From Thermoflexus sp. (GTDB lineage Bacteria; Chloroflexota; Anaerolineae; Thermoflexales; Thermoflexaceae): 5,265 nucleotides of DNA. Position 1 is the first letter of the stretch. Every line of letters begins with the position of its first letter. Under the pieces are notes generated by a model, which saw only the letters and a program-made list of their open reading frames with translations, was not told where the DNA came from and ran no database searches. The stretch covers positions 1 through 5,265 of the forward strand of contig JAGHYO010000177.1 of assembly GCA_017743605.1 (NCBI GenBank), given 5' to 3'. Positions 1 through 5,265 of the stretch are shown piece after piece. Both the position numbers and the translations under genes were made by a program.

Positions 1-55
1 CCCCTGGACGCCCGCCTGTCGCCGCTGCGCCTACGCCCCGCTGTGCTGGGGATGA
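1..55 (+). CDS. cas4: C-terminal end of a Cas4-like Fe-S nuclease (partial, 5' end outside window)
   Basis: Reading from base 2, the sequence encodes 17 residues and then a TGA stop at 53-55. The peptide is PWTPACRRCAYAPLCWG, with cysteines spaced C-x2-C-x5-C followed by Trp. Cas4 nucleases (PD-(D/E)XK, RecB-like) end in three such cysteines, which with one N-terminal cysteine hold an iron-sulfur cluster. The tyrosine between the cysteines and the final Cys-Trp are also usual there. Cas4 trims and orients prespacers for Cas1-Cas2, and cas1-cas2 lie about 0.9 kb downstream on the same strand, which supports the call. The nuclease core is outside the window. Another RecB-family nuclease with the same cysteine tail (for example an AddB-like or stand-alone PD-(D/E)XK protein) cannot be excluded from 17 residues. 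Confidence 0.66.
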   Translation, partial: PWTPACRRCAYAPLCWG

Positions 56-136
56 GCGGCAAAATCTCCGACGAAGAGGACCGATCGTTGCACAAACCCA
101 GCATCCGGCGAAAATGAAGCAAGACCTAAGAACCAA

Positions 137-174
137 TCTCGCCCGCCCGGCTTCGAACCCAGAAACGGGAGGGA
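137..174 (+). promoter_or_regulatory. Possible hairpin masking the ribosome binding site of the small gene
   Basis: Bases 137-145 can pair with 166-174: nine positions with one T-G wobble (139/172) and one G-A mismatch (141/170), around a 20-base loop. The 3' arm contains the whole Shine-Dalgarno GGGAGGG (167-173) of the gene at 181. If it folds, the hairpin would hold down translation of the small protein and its coupled nucleotidyltransferase. The pairing is seen by eye; in DNA this rich in G and C, such a stem can arise by chance. Confidence 0.3.
167..173 (+). promoter_or_regulatory. Ribosome binding site for the small gene at 181
   Basis: GGGAGGG lies 7 bases before the ATG at 181. It is the best Shine-Dalgarno in the first kilobase and is the main reason to accept the 71-residue frame as a real gene with this start. 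Confidence 0.6.
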
Positions 175-180
175 TCGCGG

Positions 181-396
181 ATGATCCGAGATCGCCGGAC
201 CTGGGAAGCCTTTGAGGCGGAATGGCAGCGCCGGAACCCACCGGACCTCGAGGTTCATTTTCGTATCTTCGATCGTATGCTGGAGCTCGCCCGCGCGCTC
301 CATGCCTGGCCGCCCGCGGATCCGTTAGAGGGATTAGAGGTCGATCTCCAGCTCGCCCGAGCGATCAACGCCGATGTCCGCCTCCCTGCTGAATAA
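181..396 (+). CDS. Small conserved-looking partner protein of a nucleotidyltransferase (antitoxin-like?)
   Basis: A 71-residue, charged, cytoplasmic protein with no membrane segment or signal peptide. The N-terminal part is predicted to be helical (RRTWEAFEAEWQRR, about residues 5-18). The middle (IFDRMLELARALHAWPPADP, about 29-48) leads into DPLEGLEVDLQLARAIN (about 47-63). From memory, small proteins with this layout (a WxxFExEW-type start, an aromatic-Pro turn, then DPLEG-[IL]E-x3-x2-A) occur directly upstream of minimal nucleotidyltransferase genes; this was not checked by search. The start is set by GGGAGGG 7 bases upstream. The 3' end overlaps the nucleotidyltransferase by 23 bases in another frame, so the two are probably translationally coupled. 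Of 71 codons, 23 end in A or T, against 8 in the first 71 codons of cas1, which suggests a different origin from the cas genes. Function is unknown; an antitoxin or substrate-binding partner is an inference from gene order. Confidence 0.72.
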   Translation: MIRDRRTWEAFEAEWQRRNPPDLEVHFRIFDRMLELARALHAWPPADPLEGLEVDLQLARAINADVRLPAE

Positions 397-946
397 ACTG
401 GCGCATGCGTTGGACCGAGAGGGCCTGCCCTATATGATCATCGGCGGGCAGGCCGTGCTGCTTTATGGGGAGCCGCGGCTGACGAGGGACGTCGACCTCA
501 CGGTGGCCGCTACGCCGGAGGAGTTCGATCGGGTGTGGCGCGTGGTTCAAGAAGCGCAGCTGCAACCCTTGATCGAAGACCCCCGATCCTTCGTCCGGCA
601 AACCTGGGTGCTCCCCACCCTGGATGCGGAAAGCGGCCTGCGGGTGGACTTCATTTTCTCCTGGACCCCCTACGAACGAGAGGCCATCGCCCGGGCCCGG
701 GTGGTCCCGGTTCTCGGATATCCGGTTCGATTCGCAGCCCCGGAGGACGTGATCGTTCACAAGGCCCTGGCCGGCCGCCCCCGGGATTGGGAGGATGTGC
801 GGAGCATCCTGCGCAAGCAATCCGTGGACCCTGAGGAGATCCGCCGCTGGCTGCGCGCCTTCTCCGAAAGCCTGGGGCGCGATCTCCTGAGCCCCTTTGA
901 GACGATCTGGGCTGAGGAAACCGGCCGAAGGGCGGCGGATCGCTGA
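374..946 (+). CDS. Minimal nucleotidyltransferase (MNT / AbiEii-like, toxin-antitoxin type)
   Basis: A 190-residue protein of the polymerase-beta nucleotidyltransferase fold. Visible motifs are the substrate-binding Gly-Gly (IIGGQAV, residues 22-28), the metal-binding pair in RLTRDVDL (Asp39 and Asp41), a third acidic position in LRVDFIF (Asp92), and the DVIVHKALAGRPRDWEDV block (about 125-142; Lys130, Arg135, Asp138), usual in the AbiEii/DUF1814-related group. All catalytic positions are present, so it is probably active. Relatives transfer nucleotides to tRNA or protein targets and act in type IV or MNT-HEPN-like toxin-antitoxin and phage-defence pairs. It overlaps the small gene upstream by 23 bases and ends 33 bases before cas1. 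It has no clear Shine-Dalgarno of its own, which fits coupling to the upstream gene. The target and whether it acts as toxin or antitoxin cannot be told from sequence. Confidence 0.87.
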   Translation: MSASLLNKLAHALDREGLPYMIIGGQAVLLYGEPRLTRDVDLTVAATPEEFDRVWRVVQEAQLQPLIEDPRSFVRQTWVLPTLDAESGLRVDFIFSWTPYEREAIARARVVPVLGYPVRFAAPEDVIVHKALAGRPRDWEDVRSILRKQSVDPEEIRRWLRAFSESLGRDLLSPFETIWAEETGRRAADR

Positions 947-979
947 AAGCCTCACCTCGAGAAGCAGATTTCGGGAACG

Positions 980-1975
980 ATGGGACGCGCGTATTATCTG
1001 TTCCGCAGCGGGCGCCTGCGACGGCGCCAGAACACCCTCTATCTGGAATGGGAGGCCGACGGCCACGCCCAGCGCCAGGCCATCCCCGTGGAGGACGTGG
1101 AGGCTCTCTTCGCCATGGGGGAGCTGGACCTCAACACCCGCCTCCTGAGCTTCCTGGGCCGCCACGGGGTCAGCCTCCACGTGTTCAACTATTACGGGTT
1201 CTACGTGGGCTCGTTCTACCCGCGGGAGACCCGGGCCGCCGGACAGGTGGTGGTGGCCCAGGCCCTCCATTCCGCGGATCCCTCCCGCCGGCTCGCCCTG
1301 GCCCGCGGCTTCGTGGAGGGCGCCCTCTTCCACATGCGCCGCAACCTGCTCTACTACCGGCGCCAGGGCCTGCCGGTGGAGGACCCCCTGACCGCCATCG
1401 AGCACGCTTTGAGGGAGATCGAAAGCTGCCCGGATGTGCCGGCGCTGATGGGCCTGGAGGGACGAGCCCGGGATGCTTACTACGGGGCCTTCCCGGCCAT
1501 CCTGGACCTGGAGGGATTCCGCCGCAGCCGGCGGCCGCCGGAGAACCCGATCAACGCCCTGCTCTCCTTCGGCAACGGCCTCCTCTACGCGGCCACCCTG
1601 TCCGAGCTCTACCACACCCCCCTCCACCCGGCCATCAGCTTCCTCCATGAGCCCTCCACCGGGCGCTTCTCCCTGGCCCTCGACCTGGCCGAGATCTTCA
1701 AGCCGCTCGTGGTGGATCGCATGGCCTTCACGCTGATGAACCGCGGCGCTTTGAGCGAGGAGGATTTCCTTGAGGAAGTCGGCTTCTGTTACCTGAAGGA
1801 AGAGGGGCGGAAGAAAGTGGTGGCGGAGTTCGAGGAGCGGATGCGGGAGACCGTGCAGCACCCCCGCCTGAAGCGCCCGGTGAGCTACCGAACCCTCATC
1901 CGCCTGGAGGCCTACAAACTGGTCCGACATCTGCTGGGGATGGAACCCTACGAGCCACTGAAAGCGTGGTGGTGA
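980..1975 (+). CDS. cas1: CRISPR-associated endonuclease/integrase Cas1, subtype I-B-like
   Basis: Cas1 is the metal-dependent integrase that, as a complex with Cas2, inserts new spacers at the leader end of a CRISPR array. The 331-residue length is normal for the family. The N-terminal beta domain shows RLRRRQNTLYLE (about 12-23), VEDVEALFAMGELDLNTRLL (about 37-56) and HVFNYYGFYVGSFYPRE (67-83), all typical of the I-B type. The alpha domain carries the catalytic metal ligands: Glu160 in MGLEGRARDAYY, His223 in ISFLHEP, and Glu238 in SLALDLAEIFKP (with Asp235). No key residue is missing, so it should be active. ATG at 980 is the first ATG after the in-frame stop at 944; the ribosome binding site is weak (no clean AGGAG). 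The gene lies 33 bases after the nucleotidyltransferase and 4 bases before cas2. Type III systems sometimes use similar Cas1 proteins, so I-B is a best guess. Confidence 0.97.
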   Translation: MGRAYYLFRSGRLRRRQNTLYLEWEADGHAQRQAIPVEDVEALFAMGELDLNTRLLSFLGRHGVSLHVFNYYGFYVGSFYPRETRAAGQVVVAQALHSADPSRRLALARGFVEGALFHMRRNLLYYRRQGLPVEDPLTAIEHALREIESCPDVPALMGLEGRARDAYYGAFPAILDLEGFRRSRRPPENPINALLSFGNGLLYAATLSELYHTPLHPAISFLHEPSTGRFSLALDLAEIFKPLVVDRMAFTLMNRGALSEEDFLEEVGFCYLKEEGRKKVVAEFEERMRETVQHPRLKRPVSYRTLIRLEAYKLVRHLLGMEPYEPLKAWW

Positions 1976-1977
1976 GG
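1971..1977 (+). promoter_or_regulatory. Ribosome binding site for cas2, overlapping the cas1 stop
   Basis: GGTGAGG overlaps the TGA of cas1 (1973-1975) and sits 2 bases before the cas2 ATG. The spacing is short, but with the overlap it indicates coupled translation of cas1 and cas2. Confidence 0.4.
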
Positions 1978-1979
1978 CG

Positions 1980-2243
1980 ATGTATGTGATCATCGTCTAC
2001 GATGTGGAAGTGGAACGCGTCGCCCGGGTCTGCCAGTATCTGCGCCGCCACCTCCACTGGGTGCAGAACTCCGCCTTCGAGGGGGAGATCACCCCCGCCC
2101 GTTTGGAGCGGGTGAAGGCGGAGCTCCGGGATCTGATTGACGAGAAAAAGGACACGGTGTATCTCTACATCCTGCAGGATCCCCACGCCGTGCGCCGCGA
2201 AGTGCTGGGCCGGGAGAAAGGCTCCACCTCCATGATCGTATGA
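1980..2243 (+). CDS. cas2: CRISPR-associated protein Cas2, subtype I-B-like
   Basis: An 87-residue protein of normal Cas2 length. Cas2 is a small ferredoxin-fold dimer that bridges two Cas1 dimers during spacer integration. The first strand MYVIIVYDV carries the conserved Asp8 at its end. HWVQNSAFEGEIT (26-38) is the characteristic second block, followed by a helix (about 39-54) and the strand TVYLYIL (59-65). The tail REVLGREKGSTSMIV resembles I-B type Cas2 proteins, which end in a similar hydrophobic residue pair that packs on Cas1. The start is 4 bases after the cas1 stop, with part of the ribosome binding site inside that stop. The final bases ATGA (2240-2243) could be read as an overlapping start for the next gene, but a better start lies at 2252. 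No CRISPR repeats follow it. Confidence 0.96.
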   Translation: MYVIIVYDVEVERVARVCQYLRRHLHWVQNSAFEGEITPARLERVKAELRDLIDEKKDTVYLYILQDPHAVRREVLGREKGSTSMIV

Positions 2244-2247
2244 GGGG
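2242..2247 (+). promoter_or_regulatory. Ribosome binding site that decides the transporter start
   Basis: GAGGGG begins inside the cas2 stop and ends 4 bases before the ATG at 2252. An in-frame ATG at 2240 would place this site inside the gene and has no Shine-Dalgarno of its own, so 2252 is the better start. Confidence 0.5.
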
Positions 2248-2251
2248 CACG

Positions 2252-3871
2252 ATGAGCCGGGAGATCGACAGCCCGAAGAGACAGGGGCCCGGGGACTCCC
2301 CTTACTGGATCCTGGGGGCGCTGGCCTTCGGGGTCTTCATCGCCGCGGACGACCTCACGGTGGTCAGCACGATGCTCCCCCGCATGATCGTGGACTTCGA
2401 GATCCCCATCCCCTCCGGCCTCCGGGATGCCGCCTGGATCGTCTCCGCTTACCTCATCGCCTATGTCACCGCGATGCCGCTGATGGGCCGGCTCTCGGAT
2501 CGCTACGGGCGCCTCCCCCTTTACGTCCTCAGCCTGTCCCTTTTCCTCACCGGCTCGCTCCTTGTGCTCTCCGCCCGCGCGCTCCCCACCCTCATCGCCG
2601 CCCGCGCCCTCCAGGCCTTCGGGGGCGGGGCGGTGGTCCCCATCGCCATGGCCGCCGTCGGGGATCGCTTCCCGGAGGGGCGCCGCGGCTTCGCCATCGG
2701 TCTGCTCGCCGCCATCGACACCCTGGGCTGGATCTGGGGGCCCCTCTATGGGGCGCTCCTCATCCGCTACGGGCCGGAGGCAGGGGCCTGGCTCCACCAC
2801 ACCCTGGGGCTGCCCGCCGCCATGGCCGGCTGGAGCTGGCAATGGCAGTTCGCCCTGAACATCCCCCTCGCCCTTCTGGCGCTGGCCGCCGCCGGGATCG
2901 GCCGCCGGGCCTTCGGGAGCGCCCCCCGCGCCCTCGCGGTGGACATCCCGGGCGTCGCCCTCTTCTCCGCCGCCCTCGTCGCCCTCCATATCGGCCTCGA
3001 CCGGATGGGCGGCTCCCTGGACCTCCCGGATTTCGCAAACCGGGCGCCGGCGGCCCCGGAGCAGGCGTGGCCGTGGCTTTCGCTCAGCGCCCTTGCCCTT
3101 CTGCTCTTGCTGTCCTACGAGCGCCGCGCCCGCGCCCCCTTCCTCCCTCTGGAGCTCTTCCGACGCTGGAACCTCGTGGGGGCCGGTCTGGCGAACCTGA
3201 TCCTGGGGATCGGCCTGATCACCCCGATGGTTCAGGTCCCCCTCTTCATCAACACCCTGCGCGGCGAGGGCGCCACCCCGGCGGAATGGCTCGGCCGCGC
3301 GGCCCTGCGCAGCGGGCAGGTCCTGAGCGGGCTCACCGGAGGGATGGCGCTGGGGGCTCTCATCGGTGGCTGGGCGAGCCGCTGGGGATACCGCCGTCCG
3401 GCTCTGATCGGGATCCTGGCCGCCGCCCTGGCCCTCGGGCTGGCCGCGCGCTGGGAGGCCGAGGAGCCTTTCGGGCGGATGTTCCGGCACATGGCCCTGG
3501 CCGGGCTGGGCCTGGGGGCGGCCGCCTCGGCGTTGAGCGCCGCCGCCCTCGACGCCGCGCCCCCCACCGCTCGCGGCCTGGTCTCCGGCCTCCTGCTCAT
3601 CCTCCGCCTGATCGGCATGAGCGTGGGGATGGCCGGCCTCACCGCATGGGGGACTTCCCGCTTCGAGCAGATGGTGACCGCCTACACGCTGGCGGAGCTC
3701 CCCGACGCCCTGCCGGCCATCACCCTGGCCATCCTGCGGGAGATCTTCGGGCTCGCCGCCCTGACCATGGGGCTGGCCCTCCCGGCCGCCGCCGCCCTCC
3801 ACCCGCTCCGGCAAGGCGCTCCCGCCGGATCCAGCGCTCCAGAGAGCCCTTCGCGCATAGAAAAAGATTAA
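2252..3871 (+). CDS. DHA2-family major facilitator (MFS) multidrug/drug:H+ antiporter
   Basis: A 539-residue inner-membrane protein with many hydrophobic segments, fitting the 14-helix DHA2 layout. Helix 1 holds FIAADDLTVVSTMLPRM (29-45), the DHA2 form of the TM1 motif with Asp33/Asp34 and Pro43. Motif A follows helix 2: GRLSDRYGR (79-87). Helix 4 holds AARALQAFGGGAVVPIAMA (116-134). A motif-C-like GWIWGPLYG (159-167; Gly163-Pro164) is in helix 5, which marks antiporters. A second motif-A-like loop, GGWASRWGYRR, is at 372-382. Members export drugs, dyes, bile salts or lipids using the proton gradient; the substrate cannot be told from sequence. The start at 2252 is preferred over 2240 because of GAGGGG at 2242-2247. 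The gene lies 8 bases after cas2 and is probably co-transcribed with it, but a shared function is not implied. The loops at about 170-195 and 255-275 are rather long. Confidence 0.9.
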   Translation: MSREIDSPKRQGPGDSPYWILGALAFGVFIAADDLTVVSTMLPRMIVDFEIPIPSGLRDAAWIVSAYLIAYVTAMPLMGRLSDRYGRLPLYVLSLSLFLTGSLLVLSARALPTLIAARALQAFGGGAVVPIAMAAVGDRFPEGRRGFAIGLLAAIDTLGWIWGPLYGALLIRYGPEAGAWLHHTLGLPAAMAGWSWQWQFALNIPLALLALAAAGIGRRAFGSAPRALAVDIPGVALFSAALVALHIGLDRMGGSLDLPDFANRAPAAPEQAWPWLSLSALALLLLLSYERRARAPFLPLELFRRWNLVGAGLANLILGIGLITPMVQVPLFINTLRGEGATPAEWLGRAALRSGQVLSGLTGGMALGALIGGWASRWGYRRPALIGILAAALALGLAARWEAEEPFGRMFRHMALAGLGLGAAASALSAAALDAAPPTARGLVSGLLLILRLIGMSVGMAGLTAWGTSRFEQMVTAYTLAELPDALPAITLAILREIFGLAALTMGLALPAAAALHPLRQGAPAGSSAPESPSRIEKD

Positions 3872-3881
3872 GCCCTTAAAG

Positions 3882-3890
3882 AAAGGAGGT
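3882..3890 (+). promoter_or_regulatory. Strong ribosome binding site for the DUF3352-like gene
   Basis: AAAGGAGGT is a near-perfect complement to the 16S rRNA 3' end and lies 4 bases before the GTG at 3895. It is the strongest Shine-Dalgarno in the window and fixes a non-ATG start. The short flanking stretch 3858-3893 is much richer in A/T than its surroundings. Confidence 0.75.
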
Positions 3891-3894
3891 TTCC

Positions 3895-5265
3895 GTGTCC
3901 CGACGATGGTGGCTGGCGCTCTTGCCTGTGCTGGCGCTGGTGTGCTGCGTGACGGGCCTCGCCGTCGGCGCCCTGGCCTACGCCCCCCTCCGCGAGCGGG
4001 TCCTGGCCCTCCTCGGGCTACGCCCCCAGATCCTGGCCGCGGAGATGGTTCCGGACGATGCGATCCTCTACATCTCACTCTCTTACAATCTCCAGGCCCA
4101 GCCCGGCTATGAAACCATCCGCCGCGCCTATCTGGAGAACCCCGAGGTCCAGCGCGCCCTCAAGGAATGGAAAGATCAACTGAAAAAGGAGTCCGAGATC
4201 GACTTCGACGCCGACATCGCGCCGTGGATCGGACCGGAGATCGGCCTGGCCCTCTTCTCCACCTCCCCGGAAGCCCTGGAGCAAGGTCGATTGCCCCTCG
4301 CGCTGCTCATCGCCTCCCGAGATCACCAGAAGGCGGATGCCTTCCTGGAGCGGCTGCGCCAGCTGGCCGAAAAGGAAGGCGGGCGCGTGGAGGCCCGCGC
4401 CCACCGCGGTCGGTCTTACCAGCTGCTGGTTTCGAAGGAGCCCCAGAGCCCTCCCCTGGCCATCGGGCGGCTCGGGGAGTTCGTGGTGATCGCGGTGACG
4501 GAGGAGGCCTTCCAGCGGGTGGCCGATCGCGCCGCCGGACAAGGCCAATCCATCACCGCCTCCCCGCGCTTCCGGAAAGTGATTCAGGCCCTGCCCGCCC
4601 AGAGCGTGATGATGGCCTATCTGGATTATCGGGAGCTGCAAAAACTCTTCCGGGAAGCCCTCCCCCGCCTGCAACCCGGCGCGCCGGATCCCGAATCCCT
4701 GCTGGGAGCCCAGGCCTCCATCCTCCAGGCCGTCGAAGGCGCCGGCTTCGCGGTGGAGCTGCAAGCCCAGGGCCTCCGTCTCCAGTCGATTGCGGTGATC
4801 GACCGGGCGAAGGTGCCCCAGGACCTTCGCGCCTCGCTGGACGCTCCGCCGATCTCCGAGGCGCTCCTGGGCCGGATCCCGGAGAACGCCTTCGGTTTCT
4901 TCCAGGCCGCCCGCATCGGACAGGGCCTGCGCCAGAGCCTGGAGATCCTCCGCCGGAACCCGGAGGCCCGCCGCCAGCTCCAGGACATGGAAGCGGCCCT
5001 GGGGATCCGGCTGGAGGAAGACCTCCTCGCCTGGATGACCGGGGATCTGATCCTGGCGGCGCTTCCCGCGCCGGCGGGGACCCCTCCGGAGATCCCGGTG
5101 GGGGTTTCGCTCTGGATCGGGACCGACCAGCCGGAGGCGGCCCGCGCGGGCCTGGAGCGCATGGAGGACGCCCTGGCGATGATGGGCGTTCGGGTAGAGG
5201 AGTCCACGCGGGGCCGGCAGGCCTTCCGCATCGTCACCGCGCCCACCGGGGAGCGCATCCTGGCC
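3895..5265 (+). CDS. Membrane-anchored DUF3352-like protein (partial, 3' end outside window)
   Basis: An open frame of 457 codons runs from GTG at 3895 to the window edge without a stop. The N-terminus (MSRRWWLALLPVLALV, then hydrophobic to about residue 29) is a basic start followed by one membrane helix, so the rest should lie outside the cytoplasm. Cys17-Cys18 lack a proper lipobox, so a lipoprotein is unlikely. After the anchor come AAEMVPDDAILYISLSYN (48-65) and IDFDADIAPWIGPEIGLALF (102-121), both typical of DUF3352 (the 'xPxD...Y' opening and the 'D...PWxGxE' block), then a DHQKADAFLERLRQL repeat unit (about 143-157). A similar block recurs late (LGIRLEEDLLAWMTGDLILA). DUF3352 proteins of Chloroflexota, Cyanobacteria and Actinobacteria have no known function. 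The transporter ends 23 bases upstream, so the gene may be in the same transcript, but it has its own strong Shine-Dalgarno. Confidence 0.83.
   Translation, partial: MSRRWWLALLPVLALVCCVTGLAVGALAYAPLRERVLALLGLRPQILAAEMVPDDAILYISLSYNLQAQPGYETIRRAYLENPEVQRALKEWKDQLKKESEIDFDADIAPWIGPEIGLALFSTSPEALEQGRLPLALLIASRDHQKADAFLERLRQLAEKEGGRVEARAHRGRSYQLLVSKEPQSPPLAIGRLGEFVVIAVTEEAFQRVADRAAGQGQSITASPRFRKVIQALPAQSVMMAYLDYRELQKLFREALPRLQPGAPDPESLLGAQASILQAVEGAGFAVELQAQGLRLQSIAVIDRAKVPQDLRASLDAPPISEALLGRIPENAFGFFQAARIGQGLRQSLEILRRNPEARRQLQDMEAALGIRLEEDLLAWMTGDLILAALPAPAGTPPEIPVGVSLWIGTDQPEAARAGLERMEDALAMMGVRVEESTRGRQAFRIVTAPTGERILA

Noticed and set aside
88..116. TTGCAC followed 17 bases later by AAAATG as a possible promoter
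   Set aside because: The -35-like box is fair but the -10 position does not resemble TATAAT. It cannot be told from chance.
140..165. TTCGAA with flanking C/G runs resembling a tRNA T-arm, on either strand
   Set aside because: The stem pairs poorly, no matching acceptor or anticodon arm is found at the right distance, and there is no CCA end.
365..1993. Long open frame on the minus strand across the nucleotidyltransferase and cas1
   Set aside because: It is antisense to two clearly recognised genes and has low-complexity, Gly/Gln/His-rich content with no motif. It is a by-product of the codon bias of GC-rich genes.
3868..3879. TTAAG-CC-CTTAA inverted repeat at the transporter stop codon as a terminator or operator
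   Set aside because: The stem is 5 bp, A/T-rich, with a 2-base loop and no U-tract, so it is too weak for a terminator. As an operator there is no supporting copy.
2165..4078. Long minus-strand open frame across the transporter
   Set aside because: It is antisense to an MFS gene with clear motifs. The translation is Gly/Glu/Pro/Arg-rich repeat-like text typical of a shadow frame.
4075..5258. Two overlapping minus-strand open frames opposite the DUF3352-like gene
   Set aside because: The + strand frame from GTG 3895 has a strong ribosome binding site, a membrane anchor and family motifs; the minus frames have none of these.
1..5265. CRISPR array, insertion sequence ends or attachment sites
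   Set aside because: Reading the whole window, I saw no regularly spaced repeats, no transposase and no convincing flanking repeats around the inserted pair.

Overview
This is a GC-rich bacterial window in which every convincing gene reads on the + strand. The strong third-position G/C bias, the I-B-like Cas1/Cas2 sequences and a DUF3352-type protein would fit a thermophilic member of the Chloroflexota (Thermoflexus/Anaerolineae-like). That placement is an inference from style, not from a marker gene.

Layout. The window opens on the last 17 codons of a gene whose product ends in a C-x2-C-x5-C-W cysteine cluster. This is the signature of the C-terminal iron-sulfur motif of Cas4 nucleases. A gap of about 125 bp follows. 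It holds a good Shine-Dalgarno and a possible hairpin that could mask it. Next come a small 71-residue protein (181-396) and an overlapping minimal nucleotidyltransferase (374-946), a two-gene unit that looks like an MNT/AbiEii-type toxin-antitoxin or abortive-infection pair. The CRISPR adaptation genes cas1 (980-1975) and cas2 (1980-2243) follow closely. A DHA2-type major facilitator transporter (2252-3871) starts 8 bp after cas2. The window ends inside a membrane-anchored DUF3352-like protein (from 3895), which starts with GTG behind a near-perfect Shine-Dalgarno and runs off the edge.

How the parts fit. Cas4, Cas1 and Cas2 normally form one adaptation block that selects, trims and integrates new CRISPR spacers. 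Here the block appears to be split by the nucleotidyltransferase pair. By count over equal lengths (71 codons), this pair has more A/T-ending codons than cas1 (23 in the small gene and 15 in the nucleotidyltransferase, against 8 in cas1). It therefore looks like an acquired module lodged in the cas operon. No CRISPR repeats and no interference (effector) genes are visible in the window. The transporter and the DUF3352-like gene look like general cell functions lying downstream, although the transporter is close enough to be co-transcribed with cas1-cas2.
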